A stretch of DNA of 64,000 nt from contig CBDUVB010000002.1 of assembly GCA_965370555.1 (NCBI GenBank), forward strand, positions 62,001 through 126,000, read 5' to 3'. This document shows positions 41,888 through 50,982 of the stretch, piece after piece. Made by a program: the position numbers and the translations under genes. A model generated the notes under the pieces. The model made no database searches and was not told the origin of the DNA. It saw only the letters and a list, made by a program, of their open reading frames with translations. The stretch is from JAJOKK01 sp965370555 (GTDB lineage: Bacteria > Bipolaricaulota > Bipolaricaulia > UBA7950 > UBA9294). The first letter of the stretch is position 1, and every line of letters starts with the position of its first letter.

Positions 41888-43357
41888 TTATTGCACGGCG
41901 CAGGCCAGACATGGATCGAAGGAGCGGACGATCCGACCGGCTTCCACGATCCCGTCGCTTTGCACTTTGGTACCCATCAATGCCTGCTCAATGGGCCCGG
42001 GTGTACCCCGCTCGTCCCGGGGCGAAGCATTCCAGGTTGTTGGAGAGACCACCTGATAATTGCGGATGCGGCCTTCTTTAATTCGGATCCAGTGGCCTAA
42101 GGCCCCACGCGGGGCGCAGGTCATTCCGTAACCCTCAGCTTCCTGTGGAATCTGATGAGAGATAGCGACTGGGCCATCCGGATCTACGGCTTGGAGCCAT
42201 TGCTCCATCTTGGTGGCCAGGTAGCGGGCCTCCAGGGCTCGGGCTAGATGCCGCCCGGCCACTGACCCCAGTTCTTCTGACTTTATCCCCACCCTTCGCA
42301 GGCCCTCCTCTACCGAGGATCGAAGCTCCCCGCTCCCCAGGGACAGGCCGACCAAGAGCCGGGCAGCTGGCCCCACCTCATAGGCCTCTCCCCGATAGCG
42401 AGGGGCCTTAATCCAGGAGTAAGCCCCTGCCTTGGCCTTGGCCAAAGCGGGTTCAGTCCGTCCCTCGCGGGGGTGGCGCGGGTCATCCCCTTCATACCAA
42501 GAGCAGGCCACCGACTCGGCGATCGCCTCAGCGTCCAAGAGTTCAGCTCCCTTCCGGCCGAGCACTCCCGCAGGGAAAGCACAGGCCTGCGACTCGGGAG
42601 GTGCCCCCTTCTCTGGGAATCCCCCGAAGCTCAGGAAACACCCCACCCGCCCGTACTCGAGGTGGTCACTGTAGCGCTCGATTAAAAGGAGGACGTCGGG
42701 AAAATAGGTCTCCTCGATGAAGGCCCGTATCTCCCCGAGGCGAAACCGGAAGGCCTCAACTTCCTCCAGGTACGGCTGGTGGGTCACTCCGCCCGGAACG
42801 ATGGCCATGTCGTGGGGCATCTTGCCTCCAAAAACCGCCACTAGCTCTTGGGCTTTGCGCCGCATCACCAGGGCCGAAAGATAGTGTTTGGCGAGCCTTT
42901 GGTTCTCCTCCTGGGAAAAGCGCCGGTCCTCGATTTGGCTGTCCGGAGCCAGGAAACCGGCAAGGGGACCCAAGTCATCGCTCTTGGACAAGATAGAGGG
43001 GTCTAGGTAGTCGGGCAAAGCCAAGTGGTAGAAGTGGAGAATGTGGTTATGAAGGAAGTTGGCTCCGAGGATCAGGTTGCGCAGGAGCCGGCCGTTTTCG
43101 GGAACCTCTCTCACCAAGCCTAGGGCCCGGTCTAGGCAGAAGGCGGCGGCGGTGGAATGGGCCAATGGGCAGACCCCGCAGATCCGCTGGGTGATCTTCT
43201 GGGCGTCCAAGGGGTGGCGGCCGACTAGGATCTGTTCCAGCCCCCGGTATAGGGCCCCGGAGGAACGCGCCTCGTGGATCATTCCTCCGTCCACCTCGAT
43301 CTCGATCCGTAGGTGTCCCTCGATCCGGGTGATGGGGTCGATGCGGATTACTTTCAT
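41888..43357 (-). CDS. NiFe hydrogenase large subunit
   Basis: A 489-aa catalytic subunit. IDPITRIEGHLRIE opens the chain. The proximal Ni motif RICGVCPLAH lies near residue 60. The distal motif DPCLACAVQ is the very end of the protein. So the usual C-terminal peptide removed during maturation is absent and the customary His after the second Cys is replaced by Gln. ATG 43357 overlaps the small-subunit stop (ATGA); a longer in-frame opening has no support. It oxidises or forms H2. Confidence 0.93.
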   Translation of the reverse strand: MKVIRIDPITRIEGHLRIEIEVDGGMIHEARSSGALYRGLEQILVGRHPLDAQKITQRICGVCPLAHSTAAAFCLDRALGLVREVPENGRLLRNLILGANFLHNHILHFYHLALPDYLDPSILSKSDDLGPLAGFLAPDSQIEDRRFSQEENQRLAKHYLSALVMRRKAQELVAVFGGKMPHDMAIVPGGVTHQPYLEEVEAFRFRLGEIRAFIEETYFPDVLLLIERYSDHLEYGRVGCFLSFGGFPEKGAPPESQACAFPAGVLGRKGAELLDAEAIAESVACSWYEGDDPRHPREGRTEPALAKAKAGAYSWIKAPRYRGEAYEVGPAARLLVGLSLGSGELRSSVEEGLRRVGIKSEELGSVAGRHLARALEARYLATKMEQWLQAVDPDGPVAISHQIPQEAEGYGMTCAPRGALGHWIRIKEGRIRNYQVVSPTTWNASPRDERGTPGPIEQALMGTKVQSDGIVEAGRIVRSFDPCLACAVQ

Positions 43358-44220
43358 CGTGCTCTCCTGTAAGCTGCTTGGGATGCCTCCGGGGCGAACT
43401 TCCGGTACAGGGGCGAGAAGTGGTCCGGAAACTCCGGCTCGCAGCAGCCGATGCAGGGATGCCCCGCAGCTATGCACCAGTTCACCCCCCCATTCCACCG
43501 CAGGTCCGGGCAGCGGGCATCGGTGTAGGGGCCCTTGCACCCAAGTTCATAGAGGCATCCTATCTGTCCAAACCCCGGGGCGAAGCGCCCCACATCGAAG
43601 TCAGCCCGTCGCGGACAGTTTTCGTGGATTAGGCCAGAATATACGGACCGAAGGCGCCCCACCTCGTCGAGTTCCTTAGGCTTTGGAAGCCCAAAGAGGA
43701 GGAGGTGGGCGACCGTCTCTACGAACCAGCGCGGATGAGGGGGGCAACCAGGCACGTTGACCACCGGCACCTCAATCTCCTCACGGCGGAGAAACTCCCT
43801 CACCCCAAGACATCCGGTGGGGCTGCCAGCCCCGGCGGGGATCCCCCCGTAGGCGGCACAGGTGCCCAGAGCCACTACCGCCGCCGCTCCCTGAGCCAGA
43901 TCCCGGACCCGATCCGCCATAGGAACCTCCCCTACCGTACCGTACCGACCCCCTTCAGCGGTGGGGATCGCCCCCTCCACCACTAGGTGGTACTCCCCGG
44001 CCTGGGCCTTGGGGATCCGCTCCAGAACCTCCAGGGCGGGCCGACCAGTGGGCCCCATCAGGGTGGCTTGGAAGCGAAAGGCCAGTCCCTTGCCCGGTAC
44101 GAGCTCATCGAGCAGAAGGTTGCCTATGTTGGGGTACTCAGCGTTCATGACGGAGATAGCACAGCCGGTACACCCCGCTGCCTGAAACCAGATCACCGGA
44201 ATTTCTTCTGTTTTTCCCAC
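43354..44220 (-). CDS. NiFe hydrogenase small subunit
   Basis: A 288-aa Fe-S subunit. The proximal cluster ligands begin at AAGCTGC (about residue 13-18). Further cysteines lie in GTCAAYGG, VPGCPP, CPRR, IGCLYELGCKGPYTDARCP and HPCIGCCEPEF, enough for three clusters. The GTG at 44220 is chosen because AAGGAGG stands 7-8 nt upstream; it leaves no Tat signal or membrane anchor, so this hydrogenase is cytoplasmic. It passes electrons presumably to the MetV/MetF proteins encoded next. Confidence 0.93.
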   Translation of the reverse strand: MGKTEEIPVIWFQAAGCTGCAISVMNAEYPNIGNLLLDELVPGKGLAFRFQATLMGPTGRPALEVLERIPKAQAGEYHLVVEGAIPTAEGGRYGTVGEVPMADRVRDLAQGAAAVVALGTCAAYGGIPAGAGSPTGCLGVREFLRREEIEVPVVNVPGCPPHPRWFVETVAHLLLFGLPKPKELDEVGRLRSVYSGLIHENCPRRADFDVGRFAPGFGQIGCLYELGCKGPYTDARCPDLRWNGGVNWCIAAGHPCIGCCEPEFPDHFSPLYRKFAPEASQAAYRRAR

Positions 44221-44272
44221 AATCAGTTCCTCCTTGGGATAAAGGCTTCCCACTCTAGCTGAGCAGGCGTTT

Positions 44273-44302
44273 ATTATATCGTCGGAGGTATTTTGGGAGC
44301 AA
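44273..44302 (-). promoter_or_regulatory. Promoter of the hydrogenase-metVF-fhs operon
   Basis: Minus strand: TTGCTC (44302-44297), an 18-nt spacer and TATAAT (44278-44273). It starts transcription near 44266, about 45 nt before the GTG of the small subunit. The operon then runs about 10 kb to 33892. Confidence 0.65.
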
Positions 44303-44414
44303 AAATTCGGATAATGGTGAGCCGTGATCCAGAGGCGGCCGCCTTGCCTAACTCGACAAACTTCTCTCTGTGATCCTGTGGGTATCATCCTCTACCCCTC
44401 TTCCCATCCCCTCG

Positions 44415-46241
44415 CTACAGTCGAGAGATCTGTCCATCAACCGGGAATTGCATGTACGTGATAAACTTTTGAGAGAATTCTTTGATAAATGATAACTCAA
44501 TATAGTTTGTTTTTTTAATCAGTTGCTGCAAGTGTTGTGTATTCCTGCGATTGCGCAGAACAAGCTTAGCCCCTTGCCCCGCAGTGTTTCCTAAGGAGAT
44601 GACCCTCCTTACGTCGATTGAGGGGAGCAGGCCAGTGCGCAGCAGACTCAACGGGGAGAGCGAAGATCCGAAGGCACCCCCTACGAGGATGCGATCGATA
44701 TCGCCCGAGTCAATCGAGGCATGCTCCAACATAACCTCAATCCCTGCTCTGATCGCCCCTTTCGCAAGCTGAACCTCACGGATATCCTTCTGGGTCAGAT
44801 ATACCCCATCAGAGAGGAGGAACCTGGCTTTCGTCCCCTCCCCTTCAATCTGTGATGAGAGAGGGTGCTCGGTTCTGCGGAGCCGCCCCGAACTGTCGAT
44901 CAACCCAATCTCTCGAAGTGCAGCCACTGCATCGAGTAGCCCCGAGCCACAGATTCCCCGCGCCTCTTTCCCACCGATCACCGAACAAGAAAGCTTGCCA
45001 TCCTCGATGGTCACCCGATGGATGGCCTCATCGAACGCGCTCATTCCCTGAGAGATTGAGGCCCCCTCGAAGGCAGGACCGGCCGCTGTGGAACACGCAA
45101 AGATCTTCTTGCCGACTGCTAGGACGACCTCACCGTTGGTCCCGATGTCTAAGAACAGCTCAATCGCGTCCTTCGTCCCCATATCTGCGTAGAGGATGCC
45201 CGCAACGATATCCGATCCCACGTAGGCTGAAACAGCAGGCAGGATCTCGACCCTGGCGAACGGGAAGACAGCCAGGCCAACCTCTTCGGCTCTGAGAGTC
45301 AAACCATTCTGGATAACAGGAACATAAGGGCTATGATCGATAGCCAAGGGGTCAATGCCGAGGAAGAGGTGAAGCATGGTGGGGTTTCCAACAACGGTAA
45401 CCTTATAGACAGCGTCTCTTTTTATCCCCACCTCCCGCACCATCCTGGTGATGAGCTCGTTCAGCGCATCTACTACTAGTCTTCGAAGCTCTTCTGAGCC
45501 CTTCTTCTGTTCGCGAACGTACCCGATTCGGGATATTACATCGGCGCCGAAAGTGCTCTGCGGATTGCTGCCCGCGGCAACGGCCAGCTGGCGACCACCT
45601 ACGAGCTCAAACAGGTAGCAAGCGATGGTGGTCGTTCCGATGTCAATCGCCACTCCGTAGATCTCATCTGAATGGTCGTCCGGTAAAAGGTTAAGAATCT
45701 CCTTCTCTGCCTTGATTACCGTCAGGGAGAATTCGTTATCACGCAGGATGGAGGGCAGCCTCTTTAAGACCGGTAGCGGAACCGGCAGCTCTTGCCCCAA
45801 CCTTTCCCGCAGTCGGAGAAGATCTGCTCGCTGATCATCCTGCCCCGGGGGCGATAGCTGGAGAAAGTGCGCGTCTATTCCAGGGTCGATCTCTCCCCCT
45901 TCCAGAGGGCTGTCCTGTTGGGCCTTAGCATCCAGTTGTCCTGTTTGTGTCATCAGATAGATCGCTGCTTCACCTTCCACCTTGTGGAGGCAAGATAGAC
46001 GCCAGCCATCCTGGATTTCCTGTGAATTGAGGAAGCAACGATCCCCATCAGTGGGAGTGGGGGCACCCTGCTCGAACCTAACCCTGCACTGTCCGCAGGT
46101 GCCTGCACCGTTACAAGGGCTTAGGATATTCAGCCCTTCCTTGCGGAGAGCAATAAGGAGATTCTCCCCTACCGGAAGAAGGATCTCCCTCTTCTCAGGC
46201 ATGATGGTGAGCTTTGCCTTCTCATCTTCTTCCATGGGCAT
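44415..46241 (-). CDS. Corrinoid protein reductive activator, amine pathway (DUF4445/RACo type)
   Basis: A 608-aa protein of the same family as the acs activator at 25578, with a 2Fe2S domain (Cys43, 49, 52, 84) and an ASKHA ATPase (YGVAIDIGTTTIACYL near 190, VGNPTMLH, DIGTNGEVVLA, GSGLLDA, VGGAFGSSL). It reactivates the methyltransferase corrinoid protein encoded immediately upstream. Divergence from the acs copy suggests distinct partners. It is the last gene of the amine module. Confidence 0.92.
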   Translation of the reverse strand: MPMEEDEKAKLTIMPEKREILLPVGENLLIALRKEGLNILSPCNGAGTCGQCRVRFEQGAPTPTDGDRCFLNSQEIQDGWRLSCLHKVEGEAAIYLMTQTGQLDAKAQQDSPLEGGEIDPGIDAHFLQLSPPGQDDQRADLLRLRERLGQELPVPLPVLKRLPSILRDNEFSLTVIKAEKEILNLLPDDHSDEIYGVAIDIGTTTIACYLFELVGGRQLAVAAGSNPQSTFGADVISRIGYVREQKKGSEELRRLVVDALNELITRMVREVGIKRDAVYKVTVVGNPTMLHLFLGIDPLAIDHSPYVPVIQNGLTLRAEEVGLAVFPFARVEILPAVSAYVGSDIVAGILYADMGTKDAIELFLDIGTNGEVVLAVGKKIFACSTAAGPAFEGASISQGMSAFDEAIHRVTIEDGKLSCSVIGGKEARGICGSGLLDAVAALREIGLIDSSGRLRRTEHPLSSQIEGEGTKARFLLSDGVYLTQKDIREVQLAKGAIRAGIEVMLEHASIDSGDIDRILVGGAFGSSLSPLSLLRTGLLPSIDVRRVISLGNTAGQGAKLVLRNRRNTQHLQQLIKKTNYIELSFIKEFSQKFITYMQFPVDGQISRL

Positions 46242-46244
46242 CGT

Positions 46245-46868
46245 TTATAAAAGGCTTTTCGCCAGCTTGGTCGCGCTGGCGGCATCAGGGGCGTAACCAT
46301 CCGCACCGATCTTATCAGCGTATCCTTGGGTAACCGGCGCCCCCCCGATCATCACCTTTATCTGGTCCCGGAGACCAGCCTGTTTTAGTGCTTCAATGAC
46401 CTCTGGCATGTGGATCATCGTTGTCGTTAACAGCGCGGACATACCAATGATATTGGGCTCGTGTTCTTTCGCTGCTTTGAGGAACTCCTCTGCCGCTACC
46501 TCCACCCCGAGGTTTACGACCTCGAACCCTGCCCCTTCGAGCATCATCGCCACAAGGTCCTTCCCTATATCGTGCAGGTCACCTTCGACGGTACCGATCA
46601 CGACCTTGCCGCGTGCCTTCACCCCGGCCTCAACCAAGAGCGGCTTGAGGATTGTCACGGCACCTTTCATCGTCTCGGCCGAGATAAGCATCTCGGGAAC
46701 ATAGCGATCCCCTTTTTCGTACTCTTCGCCAACGATATCCATCGCTGGAGTCAATGCCTGATCGAGTATTTCACGTGCCCTAATACCCTGTGTCAACGCC
46801 TGGTTCGTAAGTTCAGCGATACCCTCCATCTCCCCAGCTAGTACCGCCTGTTTGATCTTATCGAGCAT
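46245..46868 (-). CDS. Methyltransferase corrinoid protein (MtbC/MttC type)
   Basis: A 207-aa cobalamin-binding protein. A four-helix cap (residues 1-85) is followed by a Rossmann domain with the cobalt-ligand motif DLHDIGKDLV near 98 and GMSALLTTT, GGAPVT later. It accepts a methyl group from the MttB-family protein and passes it to the methyltransferase at 46869. It overlaps neither neighbour but is packed within 4 nt of both. Confidence 0.94.
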   Translation of the reverse strand: MLDKIKQAVLAGEMEGIAELTNQALTQGIRAREILDQALTPAMDIVGEEYEKGDRYVPEMLISAETMKGAVTILKPLLVEAGVKARGKVVIGTVEGDLHDIGKDLVAMMLEGAGFEVVNLGVEVAAEEFLKAAKEHEPNIIGMSALLTTTMIHMPEVIEALKQAGLRDQIKVMIGGAPVTQGYADKIGADGYAPDAASATKLAKSLL

Positions 46869-47666
46869 CTACTTCCCCCTTTTGGCTTTCTGAGCCTTAA
46901 TGTATTGCATGCAGTAGTTATCGAGCCCTAATAGCGCTCGTGACGCATAGACAGCATCCATCATTTTCTTATCGGTCGGGTCCATGATCGCCCCGTCCAG
47001 TCCGGCCTCGATAAGCATTGCGAGGAAGGTTCGGTTGAGCAAGCGCCGATTGGGCAGTCCAAAAGAGACGTTACTCACCGCAGTGAAGGTCTTCACCCCA
47101 AGTTCTCGCTTGGTCCGCCGAATTGCTTGGAGCACCTGGGTTCCTTGTTCGGGGCCGCTCCCGACGGACATACAGATCATATCCACATAGAGGCGTTCAG
47201 CAGCAAGGCCCGCGTGATCGCACTTCTCCAGGAGTGCGCGCGTCTCCTCGAGGCGATCCTCAGCGGTCTTGGGCATTCCGTGTTCTCCCATTGCTAGGCC
47301 GATCACTTCAGCTCCGCTCTCTGCAGCTAGCTTTATCAATCCTGTATTTCCTTTTTCGTTGCTGATAGAGTTTACCACCGGGGGAGCCGAACAAGCTTTC
47401 AGTCCGGCCTCCATGGCATCGGGATTGGAGGTGTCGATGGCTAGGTGCGCTTCCTTGCCGAGCTCGTCTTCCACCACACCGATCAACCACTGAAGGTCGC
47501 TCACTTCGTTCTCCATGGATTGTCCGGCGTTCAGGTCGATCACGTGTGCCCCTGCTTCAGACTGGGCACGCGCTAACCGGCGAATGAGGGCTTCGTCCTT
47601 TTCTTTAAGGGCCTTCGCTATCTCACTGCGGGTTGAGTTGACCAATTCTCCAATTACAAAGAACAT
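46869..47666 (-). CDS. Methylcorrinoid:tetrahydrofolate methyltransferase (MtgA/MtvA-like)
   Basis: A 265-aa pterin-binding TIM barrel related to AcsE (FVIGELVNSTRSEIAKAL, AHVIDLNAGQSMENEV, NSISNEKGNTG). In glycine betaine or trimethylamine-type systems of acetogens this enzyme moves the methyl group from the corrinoid protein to THF, giving methyl-THF for acetyl-CoA synthesis. Its setting between mttB and the corrinoid gene fits that role. Confidence 0.88.
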   Translation of the reverse strand: MFFVIGELVNSTRSEIAKALKEKDEALIRRLARAQSEAGAHVIDLNAGQSMENEVSDLQWLIGVVEDELGKEAHLAIDTSNPDAMEAGLKACSAPPVVNSISNEKGNTGLIKLAAESGAEVIGLAMGEHGMPKTAEDRLEETRALLEKCDHAGLAAERLYVDMICMSVGSGPEQGTQVLQAIRRTKRELGVKTFTAVSNVSFGLPNRRLLNRTFLAMLIEAGLDGAIMDPTDKKMMDAVYASRALLGLDNYCMQYIKAQKAKRGK

Positions 47667-47679
47667 GTGTCCTCCTCTG

Positions 47680-49134
47680 TTATCTCACAGCCCTCTTGGG
47701 TGCCACTATGTCGAAACGAGTGCGGATCTGCTCATCCACTTCTGGGGGTATCAGGATTGGCCGCTTTCTTGTGAGGATCTTACGCGCGATCTCCCTGGCT
47801 TGTTCACGTGCATCCAACCCGCCCGCTTGTTCCCACGCCGCGCGAGACCTCCTGTCGGCCGTTGCTGGCAGATAGTACTCATCTCCCCTGATATGGTCCA
47901 ACGTGTGGCGCTGCGTGAGGTAGTTTCCACCTGGTCCCACGCGCTCAATGACCTCAGTCGCCAACGTGTCCTCATCCACTCTAATCCCTTGCAGCGCTCG
48001 CAGTGCCATCCCATTGATGTCGTTATCGATGACAAATTGTTCGTAAGCCACTGTCAGCATCGATTCTAGCATCCCGGCCGAGTGATGGATGTAGTTTCCT
48101 CCCGCCATGGCTACCAGGATGATGTTAGCAGCCTTTTCATAACCAGCCTGAATGTCCGGAAGCTTGGAATCGGTCAGCCCGGCGTCAGAATAGGTCGGTA
48201 CATCGATCAATCCTCCCAACTGTACGCACGCTGCATTGAGCAAGGCTGACTCGATAGCGCCTCCGAGGTAGCTCATGGTCCGCATGTCCGCTACCGCCGG
48301 GACCGGTCCGTAGAGGACGGGCGCACCTGCCCGGATGGCCTGCGTCAAAACGATCCCGAACAGTTCCTCGGCGTGTACCTGTACCAACAGTCCTGCCAGG
48401 GTGGCCGGGGCCGTCGACCCCGTGACCGGAGCAGAAGAGAGAGCTACCGGAATGCCACTCTCAATTACCGTTGATAGCACCTCAGCCGATTTGAGATCCA
48501 GCTTCAGCGGACTGATCATCCATGAGGTGACAAACGAGATGATCGGCTTATCCCGTAACTCTTTTTTCCCGCAGGCGACCATTTCTGCAAGCTCGATCAC
48601 CGCTCGCGCTGACTCTGGAGAGGCAGCAGAGGCCATCACATGCTTATTAGTGTTTACCAGACACGTGTAGAACTTATTGATATCGAGTATCTCTGGTGGC
48701 ACATCCCTGGCCACCACCGGCCGCAGGAGGAAGTGAATGTTCTCCAGGTTCTCCACTAACCAGGCGATATCTCCCAGATCGGCCAGTGTCGGATCTCGCA
48801 CCTCACCGCTATCCAGATCTAGGATATTGACCGCAGCCCCACCGGTACCGAGGTGGACTCGCCGCTCCCCAAGGTCGAGAGGGAGGGTCTCTCTACGGCC
48901 GTGCAGGACCACACGGTTAGGCACCTTCTCCAACGCCTCCGCTACAACCTCAGGAGGAAGCGTTACCCGTCCGTCCTTTTCCACCCTGCCGCCTGCATCG
49001 GATAAGATCGCAAGAAATGGTTCGCTGCCCACTTGGACGCCAGCGCGTGCGAGCACAGTCAACGCTGCTTGATGAATCTGCGAGAGGTCCTGTTCGGAGA
49101 GAACCCGATACGTACCGCCATTCACATGCAACAT
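47680..49134 (-). CDS. MttB-family methyltransferase without pyrrolysine (copy 1)
   Basis: A 484-aa protein (start ATG 49134 where homology begins; the frame is open further up but has no good start). Family features: LSQIHQAALTVLARAGVQVG near 16, HLGTGGAAVN near 90, YSDAGLTDSKLPDIQAGYEKA near 320. No in-frame amber, so it is a quaternary-amine rather than trimethylamine enzyme. First gene of an operon with methyltransferase, corrinoid protein and activator, a complete demethylation set. Substrate (glycine betaine, proline betaine, carnitine, choline) not deducible. Confidence 0.88.
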   Translation of the reverse strand: MLHVNGGTYRVLSEQDLSQIHQAALTVLARAGVQVGSEPFLAILSDAGGRVEKDGRVTLPPEVVAEALEKVPNRVVLHGRRETLPLDLGERRVHLGTGGAAVNILDLDSGEVRDPTLADLGDIAWLVENLENIHFLLRPVVARDVPPEILDINKFYTCLVNTNKHVMASAASPESARAVIELAEMVACGKKELRDKPIISFVTSWMISPLKLDLKSAEVLSTVIESGIPVALSSAPVTGSTAPATLAGLLVQVHAEELFGIVLTQAIRAGAPVLYGPVPAVADMRTMSYLGGAIESALLNAACVQLGGLIDVPTYSDAGLTDSKLPDIQAGYEKAANIILVAMAGGNYIHHSAGMLESMLTVAYEQFVIDNDINGMALRALQGIRVDEDTLATEVIERVGPGGNYLTQRHTLDHIRGDEYYLPATADRRSRAAWEQAGGLDAREQAREIARKILTRKRPILIPPEVDEQIRTRFDIVAPKRAVR

Positions 49135-49202
49135 GCGCCGTTCGGCTCCTTTTTCGAAGGAAAACTTTCCGATATTGCCATCACGTAATACTTCCTTCTG
49201 GG

Positions 49203-49231
49203 ATTCTACAATAGTCTCTGAGGTTCTGCAA
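49203..49231 (-). promoter_or_regulatory. Promoter of the amine methyltransferase operon
   Basis: Minus strand: TTGCAG (49231-49226), a 17-nt spacer and TAGAAT (49208-49203). A leader of about 60 nt leads to the ATG at 49134. Confidence 0.6.
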
Positions 49232-49353
49232 CAGGGAGCACATCTCGACACGACAGGGAAGGTTTCGCTCGCTCGGCAAAGGTCCAGAGAACGAGGCGTT
49301 CCTCCTGCGTAATCTCCTGTTCGCAATGGAGCAAAGAGCGGCCAAGCTATGGG

Positions 49354-50721
49354 TCATAAATCGTAATAGAGCGAGAATTCGTAAGGGTGGGGTCGCTTGC
49401 GAGGCTGGCTCTCTTCCTCCCTCTTTACCTTGATCCAGTGAGCGATCTGCTCTTCTGTAAAGACTTTGCCCGCGGTCAGGTAATCGTAATCCTCCTCTAA
49501 AGCGGAGAGGGCTTCACCAAGATCGGTAGGTGCTTGCGCGATCTTTTCAGCCTCTTCGGCAGACAGGTTATAGAGGTCTTGGTTGTAAGGCCCGAAGCCA
49601 AGGTCCTTCGCGTTCAAGTTGCGCTTGATCCCATCGATACCGGCCATCAACATCGCAGCATAGGCGAAATACGGGTTGCACGTTGCATCGACCGTCCGCA
49701 GCTCTATCCGGCGCTCTTCGGGCGTGGCATACCCCGGGATACGGATCGCCGCGGAGCGGTTCCCTTCTCCGAATGCCAACGAGACCGGCGCCTCATACCC
49801 AGGGACAAGGCGACAGTAAGAGTTCGTTGAAGGGTTGGTCAACCCGAACAAACTTCGTCCGTGAGATAGGATGCCCCCAACATAGCAAAGCCCAAGCTCG
49901 GAGAGTCCACCCTTCTCCTCGAACAGGCTCTTCCCATTGCTTGCCAGGTACTGGTGAATGTGCATTCCATTGCCATTCTCGCCAAAAATCGGCTTCGGCA
50001 TAAAGGTAGCGCTTAGTCCAGCCTCTGCTGAAACATTACGCACGATATTCTTGATGATAAGAGTGGCATCGGCCATCTTCAAGGAACTGTCGAATCCCAG
50101 CTCGATCTCCAGTTGACCTAAGGGGCCAACCTCATGGTGATGGTACTTAACAGGGATATTCCTCTTTTCCAATCGCCGGCAGATCTCGTTACGCAATGCG
50201 AACAGCTGGTCTTCCGGTGGCGAAATATGGTAAAAGGAGTGCTCTGTATGCCCGTTTAAGGGGGTGAGTGCGTAGTAGGATTCAACGCTTCCACTATGGT
50301 ATTCAGCCTGAGAGAAGACATAGAATTCAAATTCCGGGCTCATCATCGCGGCTTCAGCAATGCCCTCAGAAACCAGGTATCCTTCAGCTCGTTTAATGAC
50401 CCCACGCGGATCCCCACGGAAAGGTCCCTTTCCGCCCACTAGATAGATATCGCTAATGATGGAGAGGATCTTTTCGTCACTGTAGTAATCGATGGTGGCC
50501 GTATCAAGGTCCGGGAGCAAGACCATATCGCTTCCCTCTACGCTCGCATAGCCGAAGTTCGAGCCGTCAAAAGCAATACCGTTTTCAACCAGGTGAGGGG
50601 TAAACCGACTGACCGGTACCGTGATATGGCGCCACCGTCCGATTAGATCAACGATCTTGAAATCGACAAATTCCAGCGCCTCTTTGGCGATTAATTCTTT
50701 CAGCGAATCGCACGTAACCAC
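49354..50721 (-). CDS. glnA: Glutamine synthetase (type I family)
   Basis: A 455-aa GS-fold ligase. The substrate-binding FDGSNFGY lies near 55, MSPEFEFYVFS with metal-binding Glu near 125, GNGMHIHQYL near 252 and NRSAAIRIPGY near 325. QDLYNLSAEE near 388 resembles the adenylylation loop of enteric GS. The GTG at 50721 is chosen because AAGGAGG stands 6 nt before it. Located just upstream of a methylamine module, it could alternatively be a gamma-glutamylmethylamide synthetase-type GS relative, but the sequence shows nothing decisive. Confidence 0.88.
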   Translation of the reverse strand: MVTCDSLKELIAKEALEFVDFKIVDLIGRWRHITVPVSRFTPHLVENGIAFDGSNFGYASVEGSDMVLLPDLDTATIDYYSDEKILSIISDIYLVGGKGPFRGDPRGVIKRAEGYLVSEGIAEAAMMSPEFEFYVFSQAEYHSGSVESYYALTPLNGHTEHSFYHISPPEDQLFALRNEICRRLEKRNIPVKYHHHEVGPLGQLEIELGFDSSLKMADATLIIKNIVRNVSAEAGLSATFMPKPIFGENGNGMHIHQYLASNGKSLFEEKGGLSELGLCYVGGILSHGRSLFGLTNPSTNSYCRLVPGYEAPVSLAFGEGNRSAAIRIPGYATPEERRIELRTVDATCNPYFAYAAMLMAGIDGIKRNLNAKDLGFGPYNQDLYNLSAEEAEKIAQAPTDLGEALSALEEDYDYLTAGKVFTEEQIAHWIKVKREEESQPRKRPHPYEFSLYYDL

Positions 50722-50947
50722 TCTTTGCCTCCTTATCTCCTTGTCCAAAGGGTTGCGCAGAGACGCGACTTACTATCACAAGGCTTGGCTTGCAAGAAGC
50801 TCAAAAGACGCGTCCGTAAAGTCTTTTCCCACCAAACTCACCATAGGATAGCTCTTGTTGCACCGAACTCGTCAGATCTCTCTCCTGTTCCATTCTCCGC
50901 TTTGCCCGAAGCAAAACTTTCATCACTGTCCAATCCTGAATCTTTTC
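50722..50947 (-). promoter_or_regulatory. Long 5' leader of glnA
   Basis: About 225 nt between the predicted start point near 50947 and the GTG at 50721. It is G- and A-rich with several self-complementary segments, for example GACTTTACGGACGCGTC. It matches no riboswitch I can name (glycine, glutamine, cobalamin and SAM aptamer cores not found). A structured regulatory leader is possible. Confidence 0.4.
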
Positions 50948-50953
50948 TTGCAA

Positions 50954-50982
50954 AAGATACCTTGCATCCGAGCAAATGTCAA
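50954..50982 (-). promoter_or_regulatory. Promoter of glnA
   Basis: Minus strand: TTGACA (50982-50977), a 17-nt spacer and TATCTT (50959-50954). No NtrC- or sigma-54-type site was seen. The 50983-51339 stretch behind it holds no gene or clear element. Confidence 0.65.

Noticed and set aside
33892..49134. Pyrrolysine in the MttB-type proteins
   Set aside because: Neither reading frame contains an in-frame TAG within the expected region.
50722..50947. Glycine or glutamine riboswitch in the glnA leader
   Set aside because: Core motifs of those aptamers could not be found by eye.
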